DNA of 60,000 nucleotides, from positions 1,327,922-1,387,921 of the forward strand of contig NC_092678.1 in the NCBI RefSeq assembly GCF_964355755.1, given 5' to 3'. The notes beneath the pieces were generated by a model. The model did not search any database. It had not been told where the DNA came from and was given only the letters and a program-made list of their open reading frames with translations. Made by a program: the position numbers and the translations under genes. Positions 1 to 13,649 of the stretch are shown here, piece by piece (the stretch's first letter is position 1; each line of letters begins with the position of its first letter). Source of the stretch: Antedon mediterranea (taxonomy: Eukaryota; Echinodermata; Crinoidea; Comatulida; Antedonidae).

Positions 1-950
1 TAACTTATTTTTGTTGTAGTAATGCATTACCCGATTCTCAATGCTGTGTCTCCACATAACGAAAGTATTTGCCCAGTTATCATTGGAATATTCGGTAATA
101 AGCCCTTGATGTGATGCTTGTATCATAGAGACAGTACCAAGAATCGTGTACAATGTTCTATTAGGGAGTTTAAAAAAAAAAGAAGACAGATGCTGTCATA
201 CTGATTCATATTTGTATAATGCTGAATTTGGTCTATCAACATGGCATAAGCGTAGAATAGCATAGGTGACATTACATAAATCCCCTTTATGACGTCATCA
301 AAACCAACAATTAAGATACCATTTTAATGAAAGAGTATTGTCTATACATATTGACAATCACAGCAGGTGATCTATCTTGTGCGGATCAACTAATAATTGC
401 ACAAAATATGATAGCCTAATATACAGTAGTCACAAATGTTGCGCGTGCAAAATAAATCACTGGCTATACTTCTGCCAAGCAAGAAATATATATTTTTATA
501 CCCGAAGGCTGTCGGGTTTAGTCGAAAGAGAGAATTGGTTTTTACCTATTATTAGTACAATCCTATAAACCTACATCCTTTGGTTGTAAATTAAATTCTA
601 TAATTATTTCCTGTGGGGCTGGTGCGTGACATCAATTTGTCGATTACTACACTGTGCTTAATTAATCTTCTGTGTGTCTAATTTATCTTAAGTTCTAATT
701 GTCTCTGATGCATTGATTTTCGTGATGTGCAGTGGGACTAACCGGAAAACAGACAAAAGAGTAAACTCCGCTGACACTATAGGGACTCAATTGAAAGTAA
801 TTCACGTAATTAAATATATGTATGGTTGTTCCGTTTGTTGGAACGAAACACGCCGCCGTCTTGTTAATTAATGGAAAAGTCGTTTAGGTCCACAGTATAA
901 AGAATTGAACGCCATCTTCTGTTCCATCAAACTGAACAATATAGCTGCTT
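1..950. other. No gene recognised
   Basis: AT-rich sequence. The longest open frame (377-568, 63 codons) is rich in Cys, Tyr and Asn, with no domain and no splice context, so I treat it as chance. Nothing else is seen. Confidence 0.6.
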
Positions 951-1082
951 AAAGCTCTTTCTACGCTCTCAAACTTTAGACAAAAATTGATGTGCACCAC
1001 CATATTTAAGCATGTCACTACCATATTTGGGCACATCACACTTTGTTTTGTCAAAGTAGTTTGATAGTATAGACAGAGCTTT
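951..1082. mobile_element. MITE family A, diverged copy
   Basis: Both ends match the family-A terminus (AAAGCTCTTTCTACGCTCTC and, inverted, GATAGTATAGACAGAGCTTT). The interior has the family's typical ATATGG and GGGCACATCACA blocks. It is non-coding and folds back on itself. Confidence 0.8.
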
Positions 1083-2342
1083 ATACAGTTTTCTATGGGA
1101 AGTGAATACATTTTGTTCATAATAACTAAAGAATCATATCTGTTGATAGGCCTAATCAAGATTAGACAAAAGAAATATTTCAAATTAAATTGATACCATT
1201 AAGCAGAAGGTCTTTAGAGTGTTATTAATATTTCAAGCTTTTAAAGCATTTTTTGATTGTTTTATCGGGTTGATTGTGGAAATGAGACTAGTATATGCTA
1301 ATGGCACTGATAGTTTGTGCTGAGAGAATTGTAGATTAGGATAAAGATAAATAAATCATCAAGGTGATTATGATGATGAGTAAGATATAATGATTATAAG
1401 TAATAAGGATTATTTTAATGGTGATTTTAAATAATAGTTTAAATGATAGTGACGATTCTATGAAGGTGAAGGTGACGATGAGTTCAGAGATGATTTAGAT
1501 GATGATCTGGTGTAGAGTGGTGATTATGTTAAGATATGTTCTCTATTACTTAATGTTATTGTCTCAATCAGTGGATACAACTATTAACCATTGTAAACAT
1601 TTTATCTGCATCTGTCTCTGCATTTTGTGACGTAGTAGGAATGTCCCGACCATGCGCAGATCAATATGAGATACCAGATGTTGATAACTATGAATTACAG
1701 ATTCGATCTTCCACTTTCTGGCTCTCGGTGACCTATCTCTCTACAGTTGAGCTCTATAGTATTAGGCATATATGGACTTTATTATGTAATCTCACCACAT
1801 TAGGGTAAGTTGCACTTTTCAATCATCGGCTTTAAATCAGAATTTTGTACAAACACTACTATGTTTTGACTATTTGGTAAAAACCAAAACGATGTTTTGA
1901 AACTGTTTTAAGAGACCATGCATTTATGTTTCTGAAAAGTCGTGCATTAGTCGGCTACAAATAGGCTGATAATGGTTTTTTTTCTGACTGGTATTTATTA
2001 AATGTCACATTTGTGCGTGTAACCTTATTTATGCTGTAGACGCATCCAGAGCATGAGAACAAAAACTTTCGAAATATATTATTATTATTATTATCAGCGT
2101 ATACCAACGTATGCACTTTTTGACAATCACGTGAAATTTCGGGTATCAATTAGTTTACTTTTTTATTCCAAATTTTAAAATGTTCTTGCTCAGACAATCA
2201 TCTTCATGTTTAATTTAATGACGTCATCATTGTAATACAGGCCTAGTGTCCTGGCATACATAAACTTTATACCAATTATTTTAATGTTTTTTCATTCTGC
2301 GATTGCGTCGTTAAGCTTAATGCGGTTGTGCCAAATTACCAA
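1083..2342. other. No gene recognised
   Basis: AT-rich, with a GATGATGA-like purine-rich stretch around 1360-1510 and a short (TAT)n run near 2082. No convincing exon, RNA gene or transposon end is seen. Confidence 0.6.
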
Positions 2343-2454
2343 TGTGTAATGTGCCCAAAGATGGTAGTGATATGCCCAAATATGGTAGTGATATGCCCAA
2401 ATATGGTAGTGATATGACATCATCATGTCCATATATAGGCACATCACATAGCTT
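2343..2454. mobile_element. MITE family A fragment with three internal 21-bp units
   Basis: This is the internal family-A sequence. The unit CCCAAATATGGTAGTGATATG is repeated three times, then the central palindrome GACATCATCATGTCC and the right half up to TAGCTTTAG. The left terminus is missing. Confidence 0.75.
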
Positions 2455-3728
2455 TAGAGATCGTAACATATCCATATCATCTATTTCTATATTGATAACA
2501 AATTAAAACTAGGCTACATGCCAATTGTAAATTCATTAACAATGATAATTAACATACCTTGTAATTGAGATTTAAAAAAAAACTTAAAATCTGTGTGATG
2601 ATGTGAAATCAAATATCTGTATAAATTATCGATTATAGCGCTGCAGTTACAACTTGCACATGTGCAGTAGCCGCATATAAGATCATTTCTAATTGTTTAC
2701 AGCAGTTTAAGATATAGATTTATTATACCAATTATGTTTACGTTTAGCAGAATCGGATGCATTGAAAAAAATTACAACTTAATTTCCGAAAGTAAAATGG
2801 CAAATTAGGCCTACAAATTATAAAATCCGTTTACCTGTTCGTTAGTAAGATGGATTTTCACTATCTGGCTTTAATTCGACCTTAATTTGACCTCAATTGA
2901 TCATGATATGTGCAGTTAACAGTTATCATTATTCAGTCTTATGAAAATATACAAGCTACTAGACTGTAGGCCTACACGATGATGAGTGCGTATAATGGCC
3001 AAAAGCCAGGCTACAGCATACGTATCTTGTCTATGGGGAGGCCCCTGTCTCTGTTATTAATTTGAAGGAAAAAATAATCATCATTGAAGTAACAATACAT
3101 TTTTGCTTTGCTTCTTAAAAAAATCAATCATAATAATAATAACAATGTATTTCACGGTTGTTGTTAGTCTATTGTTCAGAATAGTACACGGTTAATATGT
3201 ACACAATAACTACACTTTATTTATTAATAAATAGTGAAAAATCTACCAAAATGTTTGTACTGCGCACGTGTGAGACTTCACACTTAATTTTATTTTATTT
3301 ATCTTATTTTTAATTTCACCCCATCCAACAGCAAATATGAGGTAATACACATTGCGCTATAATAGAGCACGCAAGCTTAGCCTTTAAAGTACCTTATAGC
3401 TACCCCATCAGTCGGATAATTATACTTAAGATAACCCCAAGACACAGAGCATTCATCATCAGGCAAACTGTCCTCATAAAATAATAATAATGCATTACAA
3501 CATGACATATATCTTCCTAAAAGACAACATGTATTAATAGTTAATATGTAGGCTTTTGATTCATAAGCGATAGGCAGTGAATGAGTTATAGCGCGGCGTG
3601 CAAACAAAAAAGTATTGGCTTCCCGCCGCGCGTATTGGCTTGGTTTTCCCATCATTTGTACACAGCGCAGTGCCGTACGCGTAACGCCAGTAACAACACA
3701 CGCAGAAGTTTGGAATAGCCGTCGCATT
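2455..3728. other. No gene recognised
   Basis: AT-rich. It holds one short GC-rich inverted repeat (GCGCGGCG at 3591-3598, CGCCGCGC at 3624-3631). Minus-strand open frames at 3377-3764 overlap this GC-rich patch and show no domain. Confidence 0.55.
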
Positions 3729-4011
3729 GTGATGCTTGGTACCCACTAGGACGCAACGCAACAACGTAGACGTAACGCAAAGGCCTGAGGCCCCTGGTTT
3801 AGGAACTCTAAGTGGCCCTCTAACGTTGGAGGCCTCAGTTTTAAGCCTTTTTTGACATATTATATTATGTTAATGCTTGTTTTTCCTCTGTTACCCATAA
3901 GTTCCGGGGCCCCTGGGTTTAGCCAATGAGCGCTCATAGCCGTTACGCCAGTGTTCGGATGCTCCGTCGCTTGTGATTGGGCACAATAACGTTTACGTCC
4001 TTGCGTTGCGT
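3729..4011. mobile_element. MITE family B copy, apparently split
   Basis: The left half (3729-3776, with CACTAGGACGCAACGCAA) and right half (about 3955-4011, with CGCTTGTGATTGGG and ACGTCCTTGCGTTGCGT) of family B are separated by about 170 bp of unrelated sequence. The interruption is either an insertion or an old rearrangement. Confidence 0.55.
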
Positions 4012-4070
4012 ATATTACCCCATGTGCCTAACCTTTTAACGCTGTAGTTTGATTTACTTTGTTGCTTTAA

Positions 4071-4290
4071 AGTTTCTGGTATCAACACTAGTGGTAACGT
4101 TCCCCGTCCAACTAAGTTTCTGGTATCAACACTAGTGGTAACGCTCCCCGTCCAACTAAGTTTCTGGTATCAACACTAGTGGTAACGTTCCCCGTCCAAC
4201 TAAGTTTCTGGTATCAACACTAGTGGTAACGCTCCCCGTCCAACTAAGTTTCTGGTATCAACACTAGTGGTAACGCTCCCTGTCCAACTA
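4071..4290. repeat. Minisatellite, 5 x 44 bp
   Basis: Five copies start at 4071, 4115, 4159, 4203 and 4247. Each begins AGTTTCTGGTATCAACACTA. The copies differ mainly at one C/T position (AACGTTCCCC or AACGCTCCCC), so the array is young. Confidence 0.95.
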
Positions 4291-4799
4291 TTACCGTAAC
4301 TCCCAAAATCAATAGTTATGTCGTATACATTCTTTAAGCTACAAGACATTAATGTCTAGCATGCGCATACTATTTTCGCGCCGTGCATGTGCATGCATGA
4401 TGTATTAATGAGGTGTTTTGTTCCGTTCCTCTCTTCATGTGGGTGAATAAAATTGATTTAGGACATCAATTATTTGAATGTTATAAAAAGTATTGAATAA
4501 CGTACAAATGAACGCATCGTCGAGTTTTTCAATTCCCCGACGTGATATAAATTTTGTATCATATCAGTAAAAATTATACGCAATATCTTTATGCGATAAA
4601 AAATGCTACGATTTCCTTACAAGCATGAACTAGCAATAACGTGATGGATGACAGGTTTTGGACATAAAATGAAACACTTACCCACATATTTGAAGTCTAT
4701 TAGAGGTCCATACGACACTGTGAAAATAACCTCAAGATGAACTTACAACTAAAATATTCATTTTTAAAAAGGACAAAAATGTTCAGTTAAAGGAGGCAT
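4291..4799. other. No gene recognised
   Basis: Unique-looking AT-rich spacer between two repeat arrays. No supportable feature. Confidence 0.55.
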
Positions 4800-5455
4800 C
4801 ATCACCCATTCGATAAATCAATTGATCAACCATTCGATTAATCAATCGATCAACCAACCAACCAATCGATTAATCAATCAATCAATCAATATATCAATCA
4901 TTCAGCCAATCGTTTAATCAATCAATCAACCAACCATTCGATTAATCAATCGATCAACCAACAATTCGATTAATCAATCGATCAACCAATCGATCAACCA
5001 ACCAACCAATCGATTAATCAATCAATCAATAATTAAACCAATCGTTTAATCAATCAACAAACCATTCGATTAATCTACCGATCAACCAACCAATCGTTTA
5101 TTCAATCAATCAATAATTAAACCAATAGTTTAATCAACCAAACCATTCGATTAATCAATCGATCAACCAACCAATCGATTAATCAATCAATCAATAAATA
5201 ATTCAACCAATCGTTAATCAATCAACAAACTATTCGATTAATAAATCGATCAACCAACAATTCGATTAGTCAATCGATCAACCAACTAATCGATCAACCA
5301 ACCAATCGATTAATCAACAAATCATTCAACCAAACGATTAATCAATTATTCAACCAATCGTTCAATAAATCAAATAACCAACCAACCAATCAATATATCA
5401 ATCATTCAGCCAATCGATTAGTCAAATCAACCAATCGATCAATCAATCAATGAAA
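4800..5455. repeat. Degenerate tetranucleotide array (AATC/AACC type)
   Basis: About 650 bp built from ATCA, ACCA and CGATTA words. A loose higher-order block, CCATTCGATTAATCAATCGA, recurs. Low complexity and non-coding. Confidence 0.95.
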
Positions 5456-6591
5456 AAAGTATGCGGAAACATTATTGGAAATCAGCGTTTCATTTACCAG
5501 TCTCAAGTATGCTTTTTGTTAAAATTGGTGCGATATGATATTTGATTGATAGAGGAAAGAATATGACGTTGAGATTGGAGAAGAAACACGAATACAATAA
5601 AAATGCAAATATCATTTCGTGTGGAAACAAACCTTTAAAACCGCATCCTTTACACGGCAATTTATGGAAATTACAAATTTACATATTGGAAAACGTACAA
5701 AATTGCCTTTGAATGTCAATATTAAAATATAATAGATAATCTAGGGCCATTGACACGATAGATTCCCTAATCGCTCATTCGGGTTTCACATACGTGATAT
5801 CAATGTTGCTAATTTCTAATACAAAGTTGTTATAGAATGTCCCCCGTTTCTGCAAGGAGTATTAATGTAGTAATCATCAATCAATAATTTTTTGCATGAA
5901 TAATGAAATATATATATGAGTGTTATCAATATTGGGATCTCTTTGGACATTTCGTGCGTTGTGATATTAAATATAAAATTCTCCGAAAAAAGAATTAAAA
6001 ATGTTTTATACAATGGACGCTGGTTCACTAGTGTAGAGATTTACCTGAATTAATTAGCCATGACCAATCCTAGGTTCATTCGCGTTCACACTTATGCAGA
6101 CTCAGCACCTATAGGTCGTTGTTGTGTAAGCTTACGTTCACATTGAACAGTGAGTTCAAGTGCATGTGTAATTACGTTTTACCATTATTCCGTGATTATC
6201 GCCGGTAGAACAATGTATTCGGAATATACACACTATATTTTTCGAATATTTCTGAATATTATGCCAATTGCATGGCGGAGTGTTTCGATGCGCAGATCCA
6301 ATCTATCTAAACACTGGAACACAGAGGAATCATTTGAGGCTGACACGCCAAGTTGTTTGGTCAATCGCCCAGGCCAAGCGCGAGGGGAATTATTATTTGG
6401 GCTGACTGAGTCTCTGGTTTTAAGCCATGCTCCTGGCTTTAGTCATCCCTCTGAGCAGAAATAAGAGGCTCATGGTCCCCAACTGATTCCTGACCACACT
6501 TCTACGATTTCATTGATGTACGAATTCTATTCAGATGGGGATATCTACAGCCTTCTGCACTGATTTGAGATAGCTACAAGTAAATCTTGGT
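5456..6591. other. No gene recognised
   Basis: The open frame at 6150-6464 (104 codons, TTG-initiated) has no domain or splice support, so I treat it as chance. No repeat ends are seen. Confidence 0.5.
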
Positions 6592-6713
6592 TCCCACTAC
6601 GACGAAAGGCAAGCGTGTTGACCAATTACAAGCGACAGTTCGAATAATTCATCGCTTGTGATTGGTCAAGTAAATTGCGTTGCGTTACGTCCTTATGTTG
6701 AGGAAACCAAGCA
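6592..6713. mobile_element. MITE family B
   Basis: Foldback element with termini AATCTTGGTTCCCACTA and, inverted, GAAACCAAG. The interior TTGACCAATTACAAGCGA pairs with CGCTTGTGATTGGTCAA. It is one of about a dozen copies in this window. Confidence 0.85.
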
Positions 6714-7149
6714 TAAATGATAATTTATTTTTACTTTACAGACCAATATGCAAAGCGACTTAGCTCCTGTGCATTTTGAATGACACTAACAGCCTGTAAT
6801 ATTTTACGTAGGCGGAAACATAAATATAGATTTATTAACGAATTCTGAATGCGCCCTAATGATGTATGGTTTCAAACATAATTATTCGTGTCGTGTATTA
6901 GACTTTTATTGACTTTCTCATTGTATATTAATAATTATTTTATAAATCAGTCAATTGTACTTACTGGCTTTGTATAATAGGTACAGTTGTATTTGTCATT
7001 GTACTATAATATCAGTACAACAACCGTGCCATGTGCTGAAAATAATTTTTTTCTAATTTCATAAATATCAAAAGGAGATGAACCGTTCCCTCGTGGGGAG
7101 TTATCAAATTGACGATAACAACATATAAACCTAACCGCTGTATCTATAA
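6714..7149. other. No gene recognised
   Basis: AT-rich spacer without a recognisable feature. Confidence 0.5.
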
Positions 7150-7275
7150 TGTTTACAGTATCATACGCAACGTCTGTGATAAAGTGTCACAGGTGACGCC
7201 AAACCTTAAAACATGTGATACGTATGTGACATTATTACATAATTGTCCTATGATACTGGATGTACTGTGTATGCT
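7150..7275. repeat. Dispersed repeat family C (GATAC-rich)
   Basis: Contains ACAGTATCATACG, ACATGTGATACGTATGTGACA and CTATGATACTGGA words. These are shared with the sequences near 17.6, 26.1, 31.7, 32.0 and 34.2 kb. The repeated GTATCA/TGATAC words make it partly self-complementary. Confidence 0.6.
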
Positions 7276-8270
7276 AATGGAGAAACATGTGAGAATCTGG
7301 TTGTACATTACGTGCATAAAAGAAAATATAAATAAAACATTATTTAAAAAAATGATATTAATTTTTTTAAATTTTGTTGAATAGAATAGCATATGAAACT
7401 AGACCAGACTTATACAGGTAAGTTGGTTTCAATTCATGGCCGCAGTTATCGCTTAATTTGGTGGGTAGAACTCGTTAAATAATTAATAGCAATAAGCCTG
7501 AAGGGGCCTTAATATATTATATATGATGTATAGTATAATGACAGTCTTATAATACAGTAGATATGTCAGACCTGACTCCGAGAGATCAACAATTTCGATA
7601 ACTAATTAAATCAATATTATGTACATGTATACGCTGATTAAGGTTAATTTGGCAGTGGCATATGAAACAGTAGGAGGCATTGGACAGCAATGCATTTATA
7701 ATAGATACGAAGACATCCAGGAGCTGCTAAGCTTGTTATTACTCGTACAGAATACACTGTTTCTTGTCGCCGTGTATTAAATATTTACATGCGATATGTA
7801 CATGTCGTGAAATATTAACATATATTTAGCATCCAGTAGGCCTAAATAGATTTTGAACGCGCGCGCGTATAAATGATGTTTCTTTAATAGGATATCATAT
7901 ATAAAACATCGTAACTTTTACTAGCGTGCAAACGCGCCTCTACAGCTCACTATGTCGGTCGGTAAACACTAACTCAAATTTGCGCACGTGACTGCAGCCA
8001 TGTATATGGCCTTGTTATATAGATAGATTGGCCAATCTGAATACCTCGATTGGTTTTTCTTATCTTTAGTTCAAATTTGTGTACAGTAATTTCATTTGTT
8101 ATGAGTGAATTTTATAAAAGTTATATAATATTTGTATGAATAAATTTCTCTATTGTTTGATGTTTTGATGTTTTCTCTTTTTAATTTCAAATTTTTAAAA
8201 ATTAAAATTCAATTCAGAATTTATGATAATTTAATTCACTTTCGAATGCAGCTTTAGTCACCATATTTTA
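7276..8270. other. Spacer with one dispersed repeat
   Basis: Positions about 7922-7995 (ACGCGCCTCTACAGCTCACTATGTCGGTCGGT) resemble 43585-43700 in phrase and order, so both are copies of an unnamed dispersed repeat. The rest is AT-rich with no gene seen. Confidence 0.5.
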
Positions 8271-8402
8271 TAAAGCTACACTATCCTATCAAACTTGATG
8301 TGACAAAAATGTGGTGTGCCCAAATATGGAAGTGATATGCACAAATATGACATCATCATGTCCATATATGTATAAAGTCTGATAGTGTATACAAAACTTT
8401 AT
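8271..8402. mobile_element. MITE family A, diverged
   Basis: TAAAGCTACACTATCCTATC at the left, GATAGTGTATACAAAACTTTA at the right, with the CCCAAATATGG and GACATCATCATGTCC core between. Confidence 0.8.
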
Positions 8403-10079
8403 AAATGGCCTACTGACTCTTAAGCAGTACTTTTATGTATTTGGTTGTTTTATTGTATTCGAAATACAGTAAAGGTTTTTTTATTACATATTCAACATAC
8501 ACACTTATTGTATATTCGTAAATGAATCGCTCCACGACGCCAAATAAATATATTGTTAATTGGTAACATTGCTAAAATAAGTCAAATGCATTTTGTGGGT
8601 ATTAAAACAACTCAACGTATACACATCACTCTGGGATATGCCGAAGGTTTTACGTTACACAGATAATGTTAATATATTTCCTTAGGAAATATCAACATAA
8701 ACAAATTAAAGTAATAAATATTGTATACTGTACATCGCGAACATGTGGTGTACTGCGTACTATTGTCCATCCAATCCATTTAATATTATACAAATAATGA
8801 ATGTTTATGAGTGGAATAGTACAAATAATGCCATGAGGTGAAAGTACTATTGAACGACCGTTAAATAGTGACCCACAATCGTCCAATCAAATGACAAGAA
8901 TTTATTAAGGTGTTATATAAAGGTTAATTTTAAATAGGTGAACGTTGTTCTCATCGCTTTGAAATTCGCAAATCGCCGACCGAGCGTCTTAATCAATCAA
9001 AGGGCGATTTGAATTGCTCGTTGATAACAAGATCGGGGCTTTCTAAACACGACGGCCTCCCGGTGGACCTACACACGTATCATGGGTCGTCGCTTGAACC
9101 TAGAATCCGTCGGTAAAGCACCTCCGAATGTCCCCGTATGTGCACAAGGAATTAATTCTAGGTCCCCTCAGGTCGTAGAAAATCGTCCAAGATGTCATTT
9201 TCCATTCCTCTGTGTTAAATCTTTACAGAATGAGTATTTCGATTTATTGTATGTTTGCGAAACACATTATCTGCAATAAGCAAAGCAAATATTATCTGAG
9301 GATACTCTTAAAGAATTGCCAATTAACGAACTTTCTTCAGATAATAGGAGGCACGCACTTCATACTCTGTCAATTAAGCATTGATCCTACAGTAGGCCTA
9401 CAGTTTACGTAGCGACTGCTAGGCTGTTTTAATAGGATGACGGGCCAGCATGACAGCCATCAAAAATATTATACAATCGTATAAGTTAACTTGATTTATT
9501 ACGATTTATAGGCCTCTTTATGAAGAATATTAGATATCCAGTCGGTATGTTAATGATGAAGGTATAGGCCCTAGGGGAGGTTGCAAGTGGATTAATAAGA
9601 AGTGAACTAGTTATGTCCTTATTCGTCGGAACCACAGAACCCGGATTCTCTATATCTGACGAAACTGTTGATATAGTAAAACCGACTTACAGAGAATCCT
9701 TTAAAATAATTACATTAATTATAAATCATCACGATTATTCGCTGTAAATTATTATGAAGCTGATTAATTGTGGCGGATTTATTGAAAAATTCTGCATCTT
9801 GATTTATGTTTTTCTTACATCAATATGTTAATAATATCCGGTCGATAAGGCATGTAATAATTTTTATGGAAAGCTGTAGAGAGGTTATTATTACAATATT
9901 TATTGAAGTAGATACTTGTTTTGAAAACTGTTTAGTTATGCGTTTTATTTAGTGGGAGTATATATAAAGGATTGGAGTTAAGTTAAGTCCCGGACTAAGT
10001 ACAGATGGGATTGGATGACACATGATTTTACGGAGGTGAGTGGAGGAGTAGATTGAGTGAAAGTACTGAATGTGACGTC
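8403..10079. other. No gene recognised
   Basis: Small open frames (8692-8886 minus, 9082-9412 plus) lack domains and splice context. A GC-richer patch at 8940-9200 is not a recognisable RNA or exon. Confidence 0.5.
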
Positions 10080-10455
10080 AGGATCAGGTGAGTTTTAGAT
10101 GAAACCAGATAAGATGAAATTGAGTTGAGATAAAGTTGGCTATGAGATTGAGATGAGTTGAGATAGGGTGTTTTGGTGAGATGAGATCGGGTGTTTTAAA
10201 GGGGTGAGATGTAATGTTTTTGGTGAGTTGAGATCGGGTGTTTTGGTGAGATGAGATTGGGTGTTTTGGTGAGATGAGATGGGGTGTTTTTGGTGAGCTT
10301 TGGTGGAGCTGAGATCGGGTGGAGGTGGAATCGACTGGAGCCGACCAGTGTGGATAGTGATGAAATGTGAAGTGGGGAGGTGATGTTGAGATGGATAGAG
10401 ATGATGTGTCAGAGGTGGTGATGGAATCGAGTAGATGATGAGATTGGTTAATGAT
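10080..10455. repeat. Purine-rich degenerate minisatellite
   Basis: A roughly 23-bp unit (GAGATGAGATCGGGTGTTTT plus GGT) is repeated with variation. The plus strand is strongly G and A rich over nearly 400 bp. The 124-codon Ser/His/Pro-rich minus-strand open frame is a by-product of this composition. Confidence 0.85.
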
Positions 10456-12029
10456 CAAAAACAGTGTGGAACTATATCACAAGAATGCTCATTAGTATTT
10501 ACTTACAGGGTATAGAAGAAAGGCTAAACATCCTAGGTGGTGTTGAGGAAGCATAATGTGTCTTGTCATTAGTAGGATGATTTACCGCAGTAGTTCAACA
10601 ACATTTTATCTCTTTAGGCGCCAATAAAATTAATATTAATTTCAAATGTCATTTATATGTATATTTGAACGGGGGCGTTGAGAGCGTTTGCTGTATTTGC
10701 ACATTGTTAGAAAAGACGTGTCCTTCGTTAATTGAACTTCAAGAAAGGAACAATTATTGAGTACAATTGCATTTCAGATCACGTTGTCTCTACAATAGAT
10801 TTCGAATCATCGATCAACCTTCGTACCATACAAAACTATATATCATTTCAATGAATGTACCTAAGTGATTAGGCCTATCAATTGTATAGATGTGCTTATA
10901 AAACGTTTCGTAGGCCTAGGCCTAAACAATTATCCAATTACGTTGTTTTTATTCTGGTGTTAACATATTAATAATTAATGGTGAAGGCTATAGATAAGAT
11001 GCAATGTTTTGTGCCTCGGTGATCTGTTAAGGTAAGCCTCTTGCTTTAATATTAACATTGTTTAGGCCTAATATTGATAGGTGTCCAGCAATCATTCACG
11101 GTGTATACTCTAAATGTAAACACATTTTATTTTTTTAGGTTGATGTACGACAGTATGTGAACAAATGAACGCAGTGTCGAGTTTTCCAGAACAACTCGAG
11201 AGCCTAACTAATGATCGTACATATACCATATACTGCAAAACTGATCGTTGTGAATACTGTGCTGCAAATCGGTTCCCATGCCTATGTGTTACACAAAGGT
11301 AAGCTTAACAAGAACTTGTTTATTTTTATTGAAACTTTGTATAATTATTTTATTCAGGGTTTGACAGTTATAGACGGTTGTACCTTTTATGACTTACATT
11401 AAATAAGCATATTGCACGTTCAGTATACCATGCTCTGTCAATGGCCTTTCTGTACGGAAATTGTTGATCCTTGCGGGGGTGGGGCAATTGCAGCAAATCC
11501 CCTTTTAAGAGGACACTTTCGGGACCTAACACAATTTCCCCTCAATAAGGGTCTCAAAGAGACTTGTACTATAATAATAGTACATCCAAGGAGTTGTAAA
11601 ATCCTGGTACGTCCGTCCTGTTAAACCTGCGAATTGAAAATAGAATATATATTTTGTGTCGATCAGATGTACCGTAAACATAAATAAACGTATCCGAAGT
11701 ACATAAAAACAGAACATTCGGAAGTTAATGATAGACTGAGTTTTATTAAGAGAAATCACGTACGTGAATCAATCTATCAGCACGACCCATTACATAATAA
11801 ATTGCCAGACTCTGTTGAGAATTATCATTTTGATTTGATGTTCACTTTATGCATAATTAGCTATAATTTTATTGGCGGATTACGTGGTTTTACCTGTGGT
11901 TTTTATAGGATGCATAACATTAGCAACACTGCTCGTATGTGTGTACTGTATTATATTTATTTTATTTATTTTATGTCTTTAGGAAATGTGACTAAGGATT
12001 AATCACTGTCCTATCAGATAGGTGGTAAT
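10456..12029. other. No gene recognised
   Basis: AT-rich. Around 11490-11560 there is a fragment of the GGGGACAC-type dispersed repeat (AGAGGACACTTTCGGGACC). Open frames of 63-77 codons here have no support. Confidence 0.5.
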
Positions 12030-12291
12030 CCCTCTGATACAGGGGCTATTTTGTGAAACAGTTTACCGGGGAACCCCCTACTCTTTTCGAAGAAGAACTG
12101 GGTTCTTTAAAGTGCACACAGGTTATAACTGTGTACACTGGACCTACGGTAGTCCTTATCCGAGAAGACTTGTTTTACCACCAAAACTAGGAGCGAATCG
12201 GCCTCGAACCCTTGCCGATGTTGTTGGCTCTTTAGGTACGATAAACGGCGCCCCTGCCGTAACCGCTCGGCCATTTGACTCGCTTATATAG
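12030..12291 (-). mobile_element. tRNA-derived SINE with a Nin-DC-like central domain
   Basis: On the minus strand the head (12291 to about 12190) has an A-box-like TGGCCGAGCGGTTACGGC and a B-box-like GGGTTCGAGGCC, as in a Leu/Ser tRNA-derived promoter. Next come GGATAAGGACTACCGTAGGT and ACTTTAAAGAACCC, then CGAAAAGAGTAGGGG. That order matches the deeply conserved SINE central domain (Nin-DC) as I recall it. The open frame on the other strand is not a gene. Confidence 0.75.
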
Positions 12292-12339
12292 TGTTTATAT
12301 TATAGGCCTATAATGAAACTAGTACTTTTTTGGAACATT

Positions 12340-12670
12340 CCTATTCAGGGGACACATCTATTATGAAGGAAACTTTCCATTTAATGAACATGGGGAAATA
12401 TATGTTTTTTTACACTGCAAACCCATATTCAAGGAACGCCCTCTAAGAGGACACTTCCCATGAAACACTACAGCCAATTCCTAATCAGGGGAAGCTCTTT
12501 GTAAGGGACATTTTCCACTACTACCGGACGAGGAGCACTAGCCTATGTGGCAACACTCCACCAAGCCCTATTCGGGAACACTTGCCCATAAAACCGAGGC
12601 GTACGGCAATATGTTTTAACACTCCATCCTATTCCTATAGGGGGACGCCGCTTTATTGGGTATCTAGATT
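12340..12670. repeat. Degenerate GGGGACAC-type repeat
   Basis: Irregular units of CCTATTCAGGGGACAC and AAGAGGACACTTCCCAT. The wording (GGGGAAATATATG, ACACTGCAAACCCAT) resembles the 65-bp satellite at 22.9-24.2 kb, which may have arisen from such a copy. Confidence 0.65.
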
Positions 12671-13649
12671 GTGTCCCTTTTGTAGGAGTTATAAATCTAA
12701 ACTACAGTATATTATTTATTTAAAAATTCTAAAATAACAGCACCAACGACAAGTTGACAAGCTGGCAAGTTTTGTACATTCCAGTGTGTATGTCTATCTG
12801 TCAAACGTCAGTTAGAGAACCGTAACTACTGGGAAAACAACTTTTCTGCGTTATCCTATTAGGCGAAATGTACGTTAGTGTTACGGGTGGATTTTTTTGT
12901 GTGTGAAAGTACGTTTGTGTACACTGTCACTGCTTGTGATGTATGTGTTATTGTTTGTATTATAAAATCCGGAATAAATTGAATTGAATTGGTTTTACCA
13001 GCGATTTTATATCATGTGATCGTTTACAATATCATTGCTTACGTCATCATGCCTTGTCACACCGGGGCCACTGTAAATTATGTATTTTGAATATTACCAC
13101 CTGATTTGTCAGCCTATAGATGGCGCGCACAGCTATGTTTAAGGCGCAACTATGGCGATGATTTATGAAGATAGCTATGACGTAATAATTCATGTTCTGT
13201 TACTAGTAACGTACTAATGGTTCTAAAATTAATATTCAATTAAAATGATCAGAATTATTCCATTTATTTGTTCCAAATTACTAATAATTATTAATATTTC
13301 ATCAAATGGCGTCAGATAACATCGCGTCATCAAATCAACCAAAAGTCAATCTCTGAAAGTAAGTCCACTTTAAGTTGACATACGTCATGCAAATTAGTCA
13401 ATCAAATTCAAGACTGTCGAATTAACATCGCGTCAGTGGTTGCCAAGGCTATGTATAACACTACATTGTCTATTAATAAATATCGCTTACGCATAATTTG
13501 TTTGTTCGAAGTGTTTATATCTTAAGCAAAACAGTAGATGATATGAGTGATTTTTGATGATTTTTCCCGATCGCGAAAAATGCTAAAACAACAAACAACA
13601 TTTAATTCTGCTGTATTAGCTTGGCCGTAACAACAGTGGATGCAGTGTC
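12671..13649. other. No gene recognised
   Basis: AT-rich. No exon, RNA gene or transposon end that I can support. Confidence 0.55.

Noticed and set aside
10084-10458. 124-codon Ser/His/Pro-rich minus-strand frame
   Set aside because: It is a translation of a purine-rich minisatellite.
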